DNA of 50,824 nucleotides, taken from NCBI GenBank assembly GCA_019056785.1, contig DXJV01000078.1:1-50824 (forward strand), written 5' to 3'. Positions 23,742-32,782 of this stretch are shown piece by piece. The position numbers and the translations under genes are program-made. The notes under the pieces are model-generated. The model did no database searches, had not been told where the DNA came from, and was given only the letters and a program-made list of their open reading frames with translations. Position 1 is the first letter of the stretch. Each line of letters opens with the position of its first letter. This DNA is from Candidatus Heimdallarchaeota archaeon (GTDB taxonomy: Archaea > Asgardarchaeota > Heimdallarchaeia > JABLTI01).

Positions 23742-25935
23742 AAATTGCATCGGTTAACAAGAAAGCCAATTGTTCAAATCGCTCTTTTAATGAGAGCAAC
23801 CCTAGAAATTCTGCCAAAGGAATAAGGCCGGCGATAAATTCTCTTAGGCGCATTTCGACTCGAAATAAGTCGCCTTCAAAAAGCTCATTCTTTCGCAGAA
23901 TGGCCTTAAAATCTCTTCTTAAAATAATGTGTTCGTAAATTGGTTGCAAAAATTCTCTATTGTCTCCGAAAATCTCTTCTTCTAAGTTTGGTTGTTTTTT
24001 CAAGCATTCAATAAGTAAAGAAGTAATCGTGGGTTTTTTTCGTTGAAGGGTATAAATTAGCCAGTCACGAAGCATCTCAAAACGTTCCTTTGAAACATTT
24101 AATTCTGCCATAATCGTTCCTTTTGTTGTAGTCGTCAGTCTCTTTCCAGGGATCTCTTTAAGATATCCTTCAGCTACTAATCTGTCCAGGATTGCGTAAT
24201 TTTTATAAAAAATCTTTTTCCGTAGCTCTCGGGGCATTTTTTGCATGACAAGAAAAGCGTGTTTACAAAGTATTTTACTCCCGTTACAATTACAATTAAT
24301 AATGCCACCCTTCAAAAAGAGCATAACTGTTTCTTGTCCATCTCTAAAAGTGATCCGCTGAAAATTTTCGCCTTCAAACTGATCCACAATTTGTAGATTC
24401 TCTAGTTGAAATTTTCTCTCGAGGTTTTGGAATAATTCCTCAAAAGGTTCGGGTGTCGTTTTACCTCGTAAAAGTAATTCGAAAAAGGCTCTCCCACTCT
24501 TTCCTTTTCTTTCGTTTTCTTCTCTGAAATTAAAGTAGCTCCTTCCCAAGATTTCAATCAATTCCTTAAAAGTCGGTTTACTTGTATAGATAACCCCAAT
24601 AACCATCTTCTCAAGTGTAGTAAGGGTTGTAATTTGACTTTTAACAACATCAAATTTCAGCTTGTTCTCTCGAGTCCAAAAGCGTTTAATGATTGCGTTT
24701 TTTTCCCGCTGATCTGAAGTAAAAATTGTGCATTTGCCATAATCATCATATCCTGGTCTTCCAGCTCTCCCGGCAATTTGATGGAAAATATTTCGGGACA
24801 ACCATTCATTATTCCATCGTCGTGTATCAAGGATTATCACTTCTCTTGCCGGTAAATTTACTCCTGCCCCTAGCGTTTCCGTGCAAAATAAGACCTGTAT
24901 TTTTTTTCTTTTAAACAAGTCCTCAATCGCTTTTTTTGCCTCTCTACTTAAGCCTGCATGATGAAAAGCCGTCCCTTTTTGTGCTAGTTCATAAATCAAT
25001 GCATTTCCTGGCGTTTCTTTTGGGAGTGCGAGTCTTTCCAGATAGTCTTGTATTTCTGTTCTATCAAATGTTTTACTAAATTGATAGCATTGCCTGGCGA
25101 TAAAGTCGGCGTACTCTTTGGCATTTTCCTCTGCTTTCTTTCTTGTGCCACTAAAAATCAACATTTGAGCTTGTGCTCTTACGTTTTCTCTAATTATCTT
25201 TTTTATCTCATTTTCTGGTGTGAGTGTTGTGATTATGGTATACTCGAGGGGAACAAGCCGTTTTTCGCTTAAGAGAAGTTTGGCGTGGAGCCAGCTAGCT
25301 ATTTCAGCAGGGTTAGCAATTGTTGCAGACAATAGCACTAAGCGCACTTTCCCTACCAAGTGAGTCAGGAGAGTCTCAAGTGTTTCCCCGCGTGATTTGT
25401 TTCCTAAAAGATGAAACTCGTCTACAACAACGTTTTCGACGAAGTCTAATAGTTGGGGGATTCTATTAAGAATAACTTTGAATCGTTCATATGTTGAAAT
25501 GATGATCTCGCTGTTAAGGATTTCTTCTTCATTAAAATCAACATCAGACATTGAAAGATGAACCTTTAGTTTGAATGGCTTATATGTAGTTAAAAAATCC
25601 TTAGTTTTCTCTTCAGCTAAGGCTCGTAATGGCACCAAAAAGATACTTTTTTGAGAGGGTGATTCATTGTTTTGTTTTTTGTTGGGATAGTCTCTGGTTG
25701 TGCTGTTTCCTCCTCCATCTTTTTTTCGTTCATATAAAGTACTTCTCAAAACGATCAATTCAGCTATTAGGCTTTTCCCGGCACCGCTTGGAGCAACAAT
25801 TACAAGATTTGCTTCACTTTCGATTTCTTTGAAGGCTTTTTTCTGAATGTCCGTTAACGTAGTAATTTGCTTTAGTTTCAAAATTGCTTTTATTAGTGAG
25901 GAGAAAAAATCTTCTTCTTGCTGAAGCAAAGTCAT
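23728..25935 (-). CDS. Ski2/Hel308-like superfamily 2 helicase with SWIM zinc finger
   Basis: 735 residues. Motif I is APSGAGKS, motif II is VVDEFHLLG (DEFH), and motif III is LLSATIANP. Motif IV-VI elements include FCTETLGAGVNLPA and HQIAGRAGRPGYDDYG, typical of Ski2-like helicases such as Hel308. Inserted after the winged-helix region (around residues 555-575) is CNCNGSKILCKH, a CxCxnCxH SWIM zinc finger, a domain that binds nucleic acid or proteins. This fusion differs from standard Hel308. The ATG follows GAGGAGGAG. It shares a transcript with the small gene at 25960-26289. Confidence 0.88.
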   Translation of the reverse strand: MTLLQQEEDFFSSLIKAILKLKQITTLTDIQKKAFKEIESEANLVIVAPSGAGKSLIAELIVLRSTLYERKKDGGGNSTTRDYPNKKQNNESPSQKSIFLVPLRALAEEKTKDFLTTYKPFKLKVHLSMSDVDFNEEEILNSEIIISTYERFKVILNRIPQLLDFVENVVVDEFHLLGNKSRGETLETLLTHLVGKVRLVLLSATIANPAEIASWLHAKLLLSEKRLVPLEYTIITTLTPENEIKKIIRENVRAQAQMLIFSGTRKKAEENAKEYADFIARQCYQFSKTFDRTEIQDYLERLALPKETPGNALIYELAQKGTAFHHAGLSREAKKAIEDLFKRKKIQVLFCTETLGAGVNLPAREVIILDTRRWNNEWLSRNIFHQIAGRAGRPGYDDYGKCTIFTSDQREKNAIIKRFWTRENKLKFDVVKSQITTLTTLEKMVIGVIYTSKPTFKELIEILGRSYFNFREENERKGKSGRAFFELLLRGKTTPEPFEELFQNLERKFQLENLQIVDQFEGENFQRITFRDGQETVMLFLKGGIINCNCNGSKILCKHAFLVMQKMPRELRKKIFYKNYAILDRLVAEGYLKEIPGKRLTTTTKGTIMAELNVSKERFEMLRDWLIYTLQRKKPTITSLLIECLKKQPNLEEEIFGDNREFLQPIYEHIILRRDFKAILRKNELFEGDLFRVEMRLREFIAGLIPLAEFLGLLSLKERFEQLAFLLTDAIFNNQ

Positions 25936-25959
25936 TTTCTTTTTCTCCTCCTCAGACTT

Positions 25960-26289
25960 TTAGCTATAATAAAGAGCTACCTTCCCCCAATTGGTACTCC
26001 AGATTTTTTGTGTTTGCTCTTTGGCTTTCTTATAATCGTTTAAAGCAAAGTCAAAAAGTCCTCGATTTAGCAGCTCCTCTGAGAAAAGCTCTTCGAGAAA
26101 TAATGTTTGAGGGATTTGGCAGTTGCTTCTCTGAAGCCGTTCTTCTAATTGTTCCTGGCTCAGTTGCTCGTTATTTATCCGGACACTTAACCACTCTTTA
26201 ATCAGTCGTTTGTTTGGCATTGAAATGAGTTTTAATTTAGTTACACCTTTTATAAGTCCTGTTTTTCCACTTTTCATTTTTTTATTCAT
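25960..26289 (-). CDS. Small basic helical protein upstream of the SWIM helicase
   Basis: 109 residues, basic N terminus (MNKKMKSGKTGLIKG), then mostly helical with LSQEQLEERLQ and a Trp-containing end. It lies 24 bp before the helicase ATG on the same strand, so it is very likely co-transcribed and may be a partner. No family recognised. Confidence 0.65.
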   Translation of the reverse strand: MNKKMKSGKTGLIKGVTKLKLISMPNKRLIKEWLSVRINNEQLSQEQLEERLQRSNCQIPQTLFLEELFSEELLNRGLFDFALNDYKKAKEQTQKIWSTNWGKVALYYS

Positions 26290-26413
26290 CCTCAGATTGA
26301 CAGCTGCCTTCTAATTAGCATCGTTTATAAGCTGTTATTTTTGGCATTTGTCAGTCAAAAGTACATCCCCAATTTTTCTTTAAAAAGAAATAAATGCCTT
26401 CCAGGATTATCTT

Positions 26414-26974
26414 TTATCTTTTTCTTACTTTTTGCACAATTATCAGTAAACTAAAACCTAGAATGATCGTAAATAAACCCGTAACAGTAAGGGGCCTCCA
26501 AGCAATGTTGGTTGTTATTGGAATAGTCTCTGACCCCACTACAAATGGATACCCCAGTTTTAACCATTCGTTAAACCCTTTCTCTATGTTTGAAACATTT
26601 GTATAGCCATAGCTCAATAACTTTTCCGCAGCCGTTTGTGAGCGGAAGCCATTGTCACAATAAACAATTATCCCTCTACTGCTTTCTTCAGGGAAAACCG
26701 GCAATAAAGAATGGTTCGACACCAGGTAATAGACATTAATATTTACTGCACCCATAATGTGTCCTTTATAAAATTCTACACTTGAGCGAACATCCAGAAG
26801 AAAAATAGTCGGGTCCGTTTCAAGTCGTCTCTTAGCTTCGTAACAGCTAATATTCTCATAAGCGTCATCAGCTCCCCGCAGCTGTTGCATTGTTGGTGTT
26901 GCAACAATTGTTATAAGTACCAAAGCCACTATCCACGGGGTTATCAGTTGCTTATTAGCGGGCATTTTCATCAA
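26414..26974 (-). CDS. Membrane-anchored rhodanese (sulfurtransferase)
   Basis: 186 residues: an N-terminal hydrophobic signal anchor (about 12-30), one rhodanese domain (about 42-145) and a C-terminal span with a basic end (VQKVRKR). The rhodanese substrate-binding segment is FLLDVRSSVEFYKGHIMGA and the active-site loop is YCDNGFRS, with the catalytic Cys present. Rhodaneses carry sulfur as persulfide. With the domain outside the membrane, a role in extracellular sulfide or thiol chemistry is possible. Confidence 0.85.
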   Translation of the reverse strand: MMKMPANKQLITPWIVALVLITIVATPTMQQLRGADDAYENISCYEAKRRLETDPTIFLLDVRSSVEFYKGHIMGAVNINVYYLVSNHSLLPVFPEESSRGIIVYCDNGFRSQTAAEKLLSYGYTNVSNIEKGFNEWLKLGYPFVVGSETIPITTNIAWRPLTVTGLFTIILGFSLLIIVQKVRKR

Positions 26975-27107
26975 TATTCTCGCATTTTTTTATTAGGTAG
27001 AATTATTAATTTGCCTTTAATTTTTAATAGATTTTTGCAATTTAAAATATATTATTAAAACAACAAAATTATTAACTTGTGTAATTATCTTTGCAGTGTG
27101 AAATATT

Positions 27108-27554
27108 ATGTCCTATACAATCCATTCTTTAGTAGAAGCTATCATGGTTCCTCCTGCAATGGTTGAAGAGAACGATGGCATCACTGTTGTTGCCAAGGTT
27201 CTTTTGCAGACCAATAAAGGGTGTGTGTTCGTTACAAGCATTGGCGAAGTTGTTGGAATCATCACCGAACGCGATATTTTGCGTGTCATTCTTCGAGAGG
27301 GCGGCATGCTCACCCCTGAACTCAAAGCAAAAGACTTCATGGTTCAACCTGTAATTACTATTCCTAAAACTGCTACCTTAGCCCAAGCTGATGATCTCAT
27401 GGCTCAAACAAATGTTAATCGCCTAGCTGTTGTTGATGAGGAGGATTCTCTCATAGTTGTTGGTTTGATAGATGCTGAAATGATCCGAACTTCCATAAAG
27501 ACTGAATTGTTGAAAAATTTAAAGAAACGACAAAAATACTTCGACGAGAAATAA
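27108..27554 (+). CDS. CBS-domain pair protein
   Basis: 148 residues forming one Bateman module of two CBS repeats: VFVTSIGEVVGIITERDILR and LAVVDEEDSLIVVGLIDAEM. Such stand-alone pairs bind adenosine nucleotides and regulate partner enzymes or transporters. The partner is not evident. An AT-rich AAAATATATTA lies about 60 bp upstream and could be the TATA box. Confidence 0.9.
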   Translation: MSYTIHSLVEAIMVPPAMVEENDGITVVAKVLLQTNKGCVFVTSIGEVVGIITERDILRVILREGGMLTPELKAKDFMVQPVITIPKTATLAQADDLMAQTNVNRLAVVDEEDSLIVVGLIDAEMIRTSIKTELLKNLKKRQKYFDEK

Positions 27555-27569
27555 GTATCGTCCGTTTCT

Positions 27570-28508
27570 TCACCCTTCTTTTTCTTTTAAATAATCCCGC
27601 AGGTAATATTCACATTTATCCGTGAATTGGCAGAATTTACATATCCATTTTTGTGGGCTTCGATTTGGTTCCCGCTTTCCCTCCCAGTAGCCCATCGCCC
27701 ACTCCATATCAGTTTCGAAGCTCTCTTCGTGAAAAAAGGTTCGTTCAACATAGACAATAGTTCGATCCTTTTGGTGTAAGTAGATCGCCTGAAGTTCATC
27801 AGAAAGTTTAGGAAGTTGTTTTAATAGTTTAAAGTTTTCTTTCAGCAATTCTTCTGGTGTTTTTTCTGTCAATAATTCTGTCAGGTTTTCCGGGAGTTGC
27901 TTTAGCAATTCTGTTGAGGGTTTGAGTTTTTCTTTAATTCCCAAGAATTCTTTAAACATTTCTCTCGTGAATTTTCCTGTCAATAAATTATGCAATGTGT
28001 ACCAATAAACTTGTAGCTGGATATTATTTCGTCGTTTTTGTTCGTAGGATGGTGCGCGTTTTGACTTTCTGGTCTTATAGTCTGTGATTAGCAATCGCTT
28101 TTCATTTCCAACTTCAATTATTTCCAGCTGATCTATTATACCAATTACCGGAAAACCTGATAAAACGCCTAAAACAGGCAGCTCTCGAGTTAGTCCATGA
28201 TCCTTTAGCATTTTTAATTTCAAATATTGCTGTAAAATAAAGGTTATAAGCTCGTCATCTCTGGTTTCCACCGAAACTTCGACGACAGGTCCTAATTCTT
28301 CCTCGAGTGACCGGTGGATATCTGCGCCGGCAATCATTACTTCTGTTGGTTCCATTCCCAAAAGAAGTCTGAAGTGAAGCTGCATTTCGCACCAAAATTG
28401 ATCGGCGATTTTGGTAGGTGATAGGTTTCTCACCTTAGGCGCGTGATTGGTTTCGGGGGTTTGTTCTTCTTTCGTTGTCTCTTCTTTTTTAAATTCTTTT
28501 TTAGTCAT
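27570..28508 (-). CDS. EXO5/Cas4-like PD-(D/E)XK exonuclease with iron-sulfur cysteines
   Basis: 312 residues. The first 25 are charged and disordered. The nuclease core shows SPTKIADQFWCEMQ (first Cys), GIIDQLEI (metal-binding Asp), ITDYKTRKSKRAPS (D-x-K pair) and QLQVYWY (motif with Gln and Tyr). Three more Cys come at the end (WICKFCQFTDKC), giving the 1+3 layout of an iron-sulfur cluster. The TRKSKRAPSYEQKRRNNIQL pattern is close to eukaryotic EXO5, a single-strand DNA exonuclease in repair, and less like Cas4. No CRISPR genes are nearby. Confidence 0.85.
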   Translation of the reverse strand: MTKKEFKKEETTKEEQTPETNHAPKVRNLSPTKIADQFWCEMQLHFRLLLGMEPTEVMIAGADIHRSLEEELGPVVEVSVETRDDELITFILQQYLKLKMLKDHGLTRELPVLGVLSGFPVIGIIDQLEIIEVGNEKRLLITDYKTRKSKRAPSYEQKRRNNIQLQVYWYTLHNLLTGKFTREMFKEFLGIKEKLKPSTELLKQLPENLTELLTEKTPEELLKENFKLLKQLPKLSDELQAIYLHQKDRTIVYVERTFFHEESFETDMEWAMGYWEGKREPNRSPQKWICKFCQFTDKCEYYLRDYLKEKEG

Positions 28509-28627
28509 TGCTGTGCTTCCGGCTTGTCAACCATAATTGCTACTTACCTTTCCCTCTTAATTAAAAAACTTTCATTTTAGTGGTCTTTTTATCTTTTTGT
28601 TTTGCTTTTCTTGTGGGGAATATTAAA

Positions 28628-28912
28628 ATGCTTGCTACACAAAAACCTCTCCTCTTCTTACATTTATTAGATGTTTTTTTTGATTTTTCTTCTAAATTCA
28701 ATCAATGGCTAAGCTATACCTATATTGCTGTTGTCTTATTTCTATTTGTTCTTGGCGCTGGCTTTTTACTTTTCGGGCTAATTCTTTGGGTCACAGACAG
28801 AGATAAAAACAAGGGACGAAAAGCCCTATTCAAAGGTGTTATCTTCATCTCTCTTTCCCTTGCTCTTGGTGGTTTTAGCTTTATAATCGCGAATGCTTTC
28901 CACATTCTTTAA
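28628..28912 (+). CDS. Two-span small membrane protein, unknown
   Basis: 94 residues from the ATG at 28628; a GTG at 28580 would add 16 hydrophobic residues. Two spans (about 33-56 and 68-90) are separated by a basic loop (TDRDKNKGRKALFKG). This two-span layout with a basic hairpin recalls VirB2/TrbC pilins, but the similarity is only in topology. Stands alone. Confidence 0.55.
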   Translation: MLATQKPLLFLHLLDVFFDFSSKFNQWLSYTYIAVVLFLFVLGAGFLLFGLILWVTDRDKNKGRKALFKGVIFISLSLALGGFSFIIANAFHIL

Positions 28913-28981
28913 CGCATACTTCACGAGTATAAAATTAATATTAGTAAACATCAATCATTATATGCTAAAGGAGAAAGTTCT

Positions 28982-30286
28982 ATGTTTCAAATAACATTAC
29001 CAAGAAAGTGGTTTATTGCTATTATTGGTGTTGCCGATTGGCGAGAAAAGGCAGTGGACTTGCCATATAAGGAATTTGTTGAGCTGCAAGAAATTATTGA
29101 TGCCTTTCTCTCGAGGACATATAAAGAATTCCGAAAAAGAGGTGCTTTGCTTGGGAGTCTTTTATGGTCACATGAAAATTTAGCTCCTCTGTTTCTCCTT
29201 GAAATTTCTAGAGAAAATGAACAGTTTCTAAAAGAGCAACGAGCTATCTACGACAATCTTCCAGAACAGATTCTAAAGACGCTTTCAAGCGACGAAGAAA
29301 AAGGCTCGTTAGGTAGGAATCTCATGAAAGTCTCACCTGAAGGGAAAAGTCTTCTCCTTCAAGGCACCATTCCTTTTAATGTTGAGCTCTTTCCAAATGA
29401 CCATCAAGTACTAAGCGCTTTTTGTGATGCTTTTAATGCTGAAGTTATAGCTATCAAACGTTCGGAGCATGATTTTGCTGGCCGCCGACAGTGGTTGGCT
29501 GGGCTTGATAATCTCTTGCATCGGAAATTCATCCGTGATGTTGGTCCTGTTAGGAAATTGCGTGCGGCAAAAGACGTTGAAGGACGGAAACAATATGAGA
29601 AGAAATCGCCGGGGGATTTTGAAAAAATCGTTAAAATTCTCTCAGAAATGGTTCCTTTCCGTCCCTCGTTATTTGAGCTTGAAAAACCACAAACAGGAAT
29701 GATGGCTGGAGAGAAACCGTTAGGTCACTTGCTAATTCATTATCTTGCTACTGGTGGCGATTTTCCGGTTAAATTGTCCGAGCGTTCGACAACTTTTGAC
29801 CGTCTCGGACGAAAATTCGAGATTTTCCAATGGATCCTTGCCAACCATGTGGAATGGAAAGAATTAGATAAATTACTGACACATCTAAATGAACTTGTCT
29901 ATGATAAAATCGAGCGAAAGATCGCTGACACTGGAGGGATAAAATTCGACAATTTCTGGACAGATAATGACTTGTCAAATAATGCTTTCTTTTTAACGAA
30001 TTTCGCTTTCTCCGAAGATGTGCTGAAGGACTTGAAGCAATTTATTAATCACCCTGAAGAGCATTTTGAGCTACAAATTGGTCCTGGGACAACAGCTCTT
30101 ACTGAACTGTGGCGAAAAACCGGATTGCATTTTAATCTCCTTATCTTTGAGATCAGTGGTTTCGATTTAGATGAAGAAAAGAAATTAGTTCAATGGGTTA
30201 ATGCATTGAAAAGCAGAGAGCTTCCGGGCCCAAGTTATTGTGGCGATAAGTTTTTACTGGAGCAACGACATTATCGTCCTTTTTAA
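28982..30286 (+). CDS. Large protein of unknown function
   Basis: 434 residues, soluble, with mixed helix and strand and no cysteine cluster or membrane span. The start (MFQITLPRKWFIAIIGVADW) and the end (HFNLLIFEISGFDLDEEKK) look like beta strands. The segment HFELQIGPGTTALTEL is a possible ligand loop, but it is not a Walker A motif. I recognise no family. The ATG follows AAAGGAG with 8-9 nt spacing, so expression seems real. Confidence 0.7.
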   Translation: MFQITLPRKWFIAIIGVADWREKAVDLPYKEFVELQEIIDAFLSRTYKEFRKRGALLGSLLWSHENLAPLFLLEISRENEQFLKEQRAIYDNLPEQILKTLSSDEEKGSLGRNLMKVSPEGKSLLLQGTIPFNVELFPNDHQVLSAFCDAFNAEVIAIKRSEHDFAGRRQWLAGLDNLLHRKFIRDVGPVRKLRAAKDVEGRKQYEKKSPGDFEKIVKILSEMVPFRPSLFELEKPQTGMMAGEKPLGHLLIHYLATGGDFPVKLSERSTTFDRLGRKFEIFQWILANHVEWKELDKLLTHLNELVYDKIERKIADTGGIKFDNFWTDNDLSNNAFFLTNFAFSEDVLKDLKQFINHPEEHFELQIGPGTTALTELWRKTGLHFNLLIFEISGFDLDEEKKLVQWVNALKSRELPGPSYCGDKFLLEQRHYRPF

Positions 30287-30400
30287 TCATACCTTTTCTT
30301 TTCTTTTTTTTCTACAGTACCGCCATTTTTCGTGCTTTTTTATTTTAGAATCTGTCATTTAAATGTAATTTTGTCGCAATATTGTTTGAGTGATGCATAA

Positions 30401-30655
30401 ATGATATCCCAATTTGAAGCTATTGAAGAACGGCTAATTGATGACATTTGGGGTCGAAGCTGTATTGAATGTGACAGCCTTATGAAACCTCGTGTTCATC
30501 TTTACCGTATAAAAAATGAAGAAATTGCAGTTCTAACTTGTCCTGTCTGTGATTTCACCATTGTTGTGGTCGAAATAGAAAAGCTGCGTCCTAAAGAGAT
30601 CGAAACTTCCTCGAGTGAGAATATTAAACTAACCCTGACGCCTCCTTCTCAGTAA
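30401..30655 (+). CDS. Small zinc-ribbon protein
   Basis: 84 residues with CIEC (about 21-24) and CPVC (about 48-51), spaced as one zinc ribbon, flanked by an acidic N-terminal helix and a Ser/Thr-rich tail. It could bind nucleic acid or act in a transcription or translation complex. No specific family. Confidence 0.7.
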   Translation: MISQFEAIEERLIDDIWGRSCIECDSLMKPRVHLYRIKNEEIAVLTCPVCDFTIVVVEIEKLRPKEIETSSSENIKLTLTPPSQ

Positions 30656-30836
30656 TTTGTCACTTTCAGCTGCTCACAGGTGCTACAAGTAAAAACTGCT
30701 CGTTAAAAAAAATTGCTTGCCTCTTCAAAAAAGGCTTGAAAGTAAAAATTTAAAAAAAAGTATGAGAAAAAAGCCTAAAAACAAAGGATTTAATATAGGA
30801 ATATCACAATTATTCTTAGGTTAAAAATAATTATAG

Positions 30837-31400
30837 GTGAAAAAATTGGGAAAAGCTATCGTAATTGTATTCGCTGCCATATCATTTTTACTTGTGCCCA
30901 TAAGTTTATTTTATGTTGCTGACACTGCTACTGATACTTTTATCTTAGATTTCCAAGGGCGGTTTTATGACATAAAAATGGGCGATGAGAAAGGTTTTGG
31001 TTTCTTTAAATTTGTACCTGGGGGGTCCAATTTCTTTAGTCCCAGTGCTTGGAATACGGCTTTTCCAAACACTACTATTTTTGGTATGCAAGTTGGTACA
31101 ATACTTATGATTTTATGGTATGTTGGTATTGCCGCTCTTTTAATAGGCATTATTGTTGCCTTCTTTAAAACCAAGCTGTCCGGCCTTTTCTTTGTATTGG
31201 CATTTCTCATCGACGGTCTACAATCCATAGTCTGGTATTTGGGCATGAAGGGAGATGCAACCAACCCGTATGACCTTTACTTCCCAATCCCGGTAAGTGT
31301 TTTATTCCTCTTGATAACATTCATTCTTGCCTTTACTTCTAAGAAGAAAGAATCTTATTATTATTCTCCAGGTTACTCGTATGGATATGGTCGAAGATAA
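30837..31400 (+). CDS. Membrane protein with four spans and Tyr-rich tail
   Basis: 187 residues from the GTG at 30837. This GTG is itself part of AGGTG, and the TTG at 30846 would be spaced 6 nt after it, so the shorter form is possible. The first span is signal-like, an outside domain of about 60 residues (YDIKMGDEKGFGFFKFVPGG) follows, then three more spans. The end reads YYYSPGYSYGYGRR, a Gly/Tyr-rich tail. Unknown function. Confidence 0.7.
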   Translation: MKKLGKAIVIVFAAISFLLVPISLFYVADTATDTFILDFQGRFYDIKMGDEKGFGFFKFVPGGSNFFSPSAWNTAFPNTTIFGMQVGTILMILWYVGIAALLIGIIVAFFKTKLSGLFFVLAFLIDGLQSIVWYLGMKGDATNPYDLYFPIPVSVLFLLITFILAFTSKKKESYYYSPGYSYGYGRR

Positions 31401-31569
31401 TTTCTCCCTTCCCTTTATTTTTCTTTCAATTATTGCTTGGTTGTCTTTGAGAAGTCCGTTCTCTTTTTTTGCAATTCTCGCTTCCCATTATTCGAGTGGT
31501 GTCGATTACTTTCGGCAATCTCCTTCTCGAGTTTGTTCTTTTTAAAGAAAAAGTTCAGAGATAATTAAT

Positions 31570-31583
31570 AGAGTGCAAACTCT
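31570..31583 (+). promoter_or_regulatory. Small GCAA-tetraloop hairpin
   Basis: AGAGT and ACTCT pair around GCAA (the flanking T/A adds a sixth pair), 19 nt before the TTG of the TPR gene. It may shape the 5' leader. Confidence 0.3.
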
Positions 31584-31601
31584 AAAGAATTAAAGGGTCG
31601 G

Positions 31602-31943
31602 TTGAATGATAAGATGGCAAGTGAAGTAAGTGAAATCGCAATAGAAGAAGGAAAAAGAGCTCTCCAATACCGGGATTTCAGCACTGCAACGCAGATTTTT
31701 TCAAATGCTCTTATAGAAGGAAAAATAGACGAACCTGAGTATTGGTGTAATTTAGCCAAGGCTTTGTTCTATCAAGCTCAATTTGAAAGTGCCCTCAAAT
31801 GCTGGCATGAAGCTGCTACAAGAGATCCTACCAACAAAAAGATCTGGGTCCGAATCAGTGCTCTTTATGCATTGATGGGGGATGATGATCTCGCCATTTA
31901 TTATTACAAACTAGCTGAACAGCTCCCCGTGCCAGAAGAATGA
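31602..31943 (+). CDS. TPR-repeat protein
   Basis: 113 residues from the TTG at 31602 (an ATG at 31614 is an alternative). Three tetratricopeptide repeats are visible, with the 34-residue spacing seen in ALQYRDFSTATQIFSNAL, NLAKALFYQAQFESALKCW and RISALYALMGDDDLAIYYYK. Acts as a protein-binding scaffold. Partner unknown. Confidence 0.8.
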   Translation: MNDKMASEVSEIAIEEGKRALQYRDFSTATQIFSNALIEGKIDEPEYWCNLAKALFYQAQFESALKCWHEAATRDPTNKKIWVRISALYALMGDDDLAIYYYKLAEQLPVPEE

Positions 31944-32055
31944 CCCTTTTGCTTGCCCACCCAGAAGGACTTTACAAGAGGGAAGTTATTTATTTTAGTT
32001 GTTTAATTATCTACTTGGTTATAAAGTCGTGAATAGTTTACTGAGGAAAAAAAAC

Positions 32056-32622
32056 ATGCCATGGAGCATTACATTCAAAGTGATCGAGAAATATGATCTT
32101 GCACGAAAAGAATTGGGGTTACGAGTAGCCATTGCTGGTTTTAATGCTTATAAAGGCCTGAAAATCCGCTTCTCGGCTTTCCCAAGTATTGAGAAAACTT
32201 TCACAAAAACTGGTGCTTTAACGTTTGAAGCGATTGGAACACCCGGTACAAACATTCTTGAAGTAATTGAGCCGAAAAGCGGGAGAATTATCCAGGCTAT
32301 TGGTTCTGTCAATAGCAATCTCTTCACGGAAGGGCCAACCAATCAAGAAATTAAGATTACACATTACGGGCAAAAAGCAACCATCACTCTAACCAAAGTG
32401 CCAAAATTAAAGGAAGAATTTATCCGGTTGGATGCTTCTCCAAAAATTTCCCTCTTCTTTGGTGTCAACCCTGAAACGAAGCAACCAATTTACACTAAAA
32501 AAGTTGATAAGAAAGGTAACTTCCAAGAAACGATCACTGGCCCTCTGAGCGAAAAACACGAAGTACGTGTTTTAACAGGCCAAATGGTGAAAATTGTATC
32601 CATTAAACCGCCGGAACCATAA
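32056..32622 (+). CDS. Soluble protein of unknown function
   Basis: 188 residues from the ATG at 32056, which follows GAGGA by 8 nt. An in-frame start at 31999 would add 19 residues without a ribosome binding site. The sequence is rich in beta strands, with KTGALTFEAIGTPGTNILEV and KIVSIKPPEP near the end. It lacks cysteines. No motif recognised. It precedes the tldD-tldE pair, separated by a T-rich stretch. Confidence 0.65.
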   Translation: MPWSITFKVIEKYDLARKELGLRVAIAGFNAYKGLKIRFSAFPSIEKTFTKTGALTFEAIGTPGTNILEVIEPKSGRIIQAIGSVNSNLFTEGPTNQEIKITHYGQKATITLTKVPKLKEEFIRLDASPKISLFFGVNPETKQPIYTKKVDKKGNFQETITGPLSEKHEVRVLTGQMVKIVSIKPPEP

Positions 32623-32782
32623 AGCTCCTTTCTTCTCTTTCTTTCTCTTTGTGTTGGTTAGAATATGGTCAGTTTTTTGCAGCTCTTTTTTATATTTTAG
32701 CTAATATTAAAAGGGAAGAGAGTCAATTTGAATTACAGAAAGATATTTTTCTTACATACTAAATAGATGGTGGTAAACAAGT

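Noticed and set aside
27570..28508. Cas4 and a CRISPR system
   Set aside because: The nuclease is closer to EXO5, and there is no repeat array and no other cas gene in the window.
31327..31545. 72-codon plus-strand frame
   Set aside because: It overlaps the end of the four-span membrane protein gene and continues into a pyrimidine-rich stretch; composition is like a by-product of T/C runs.
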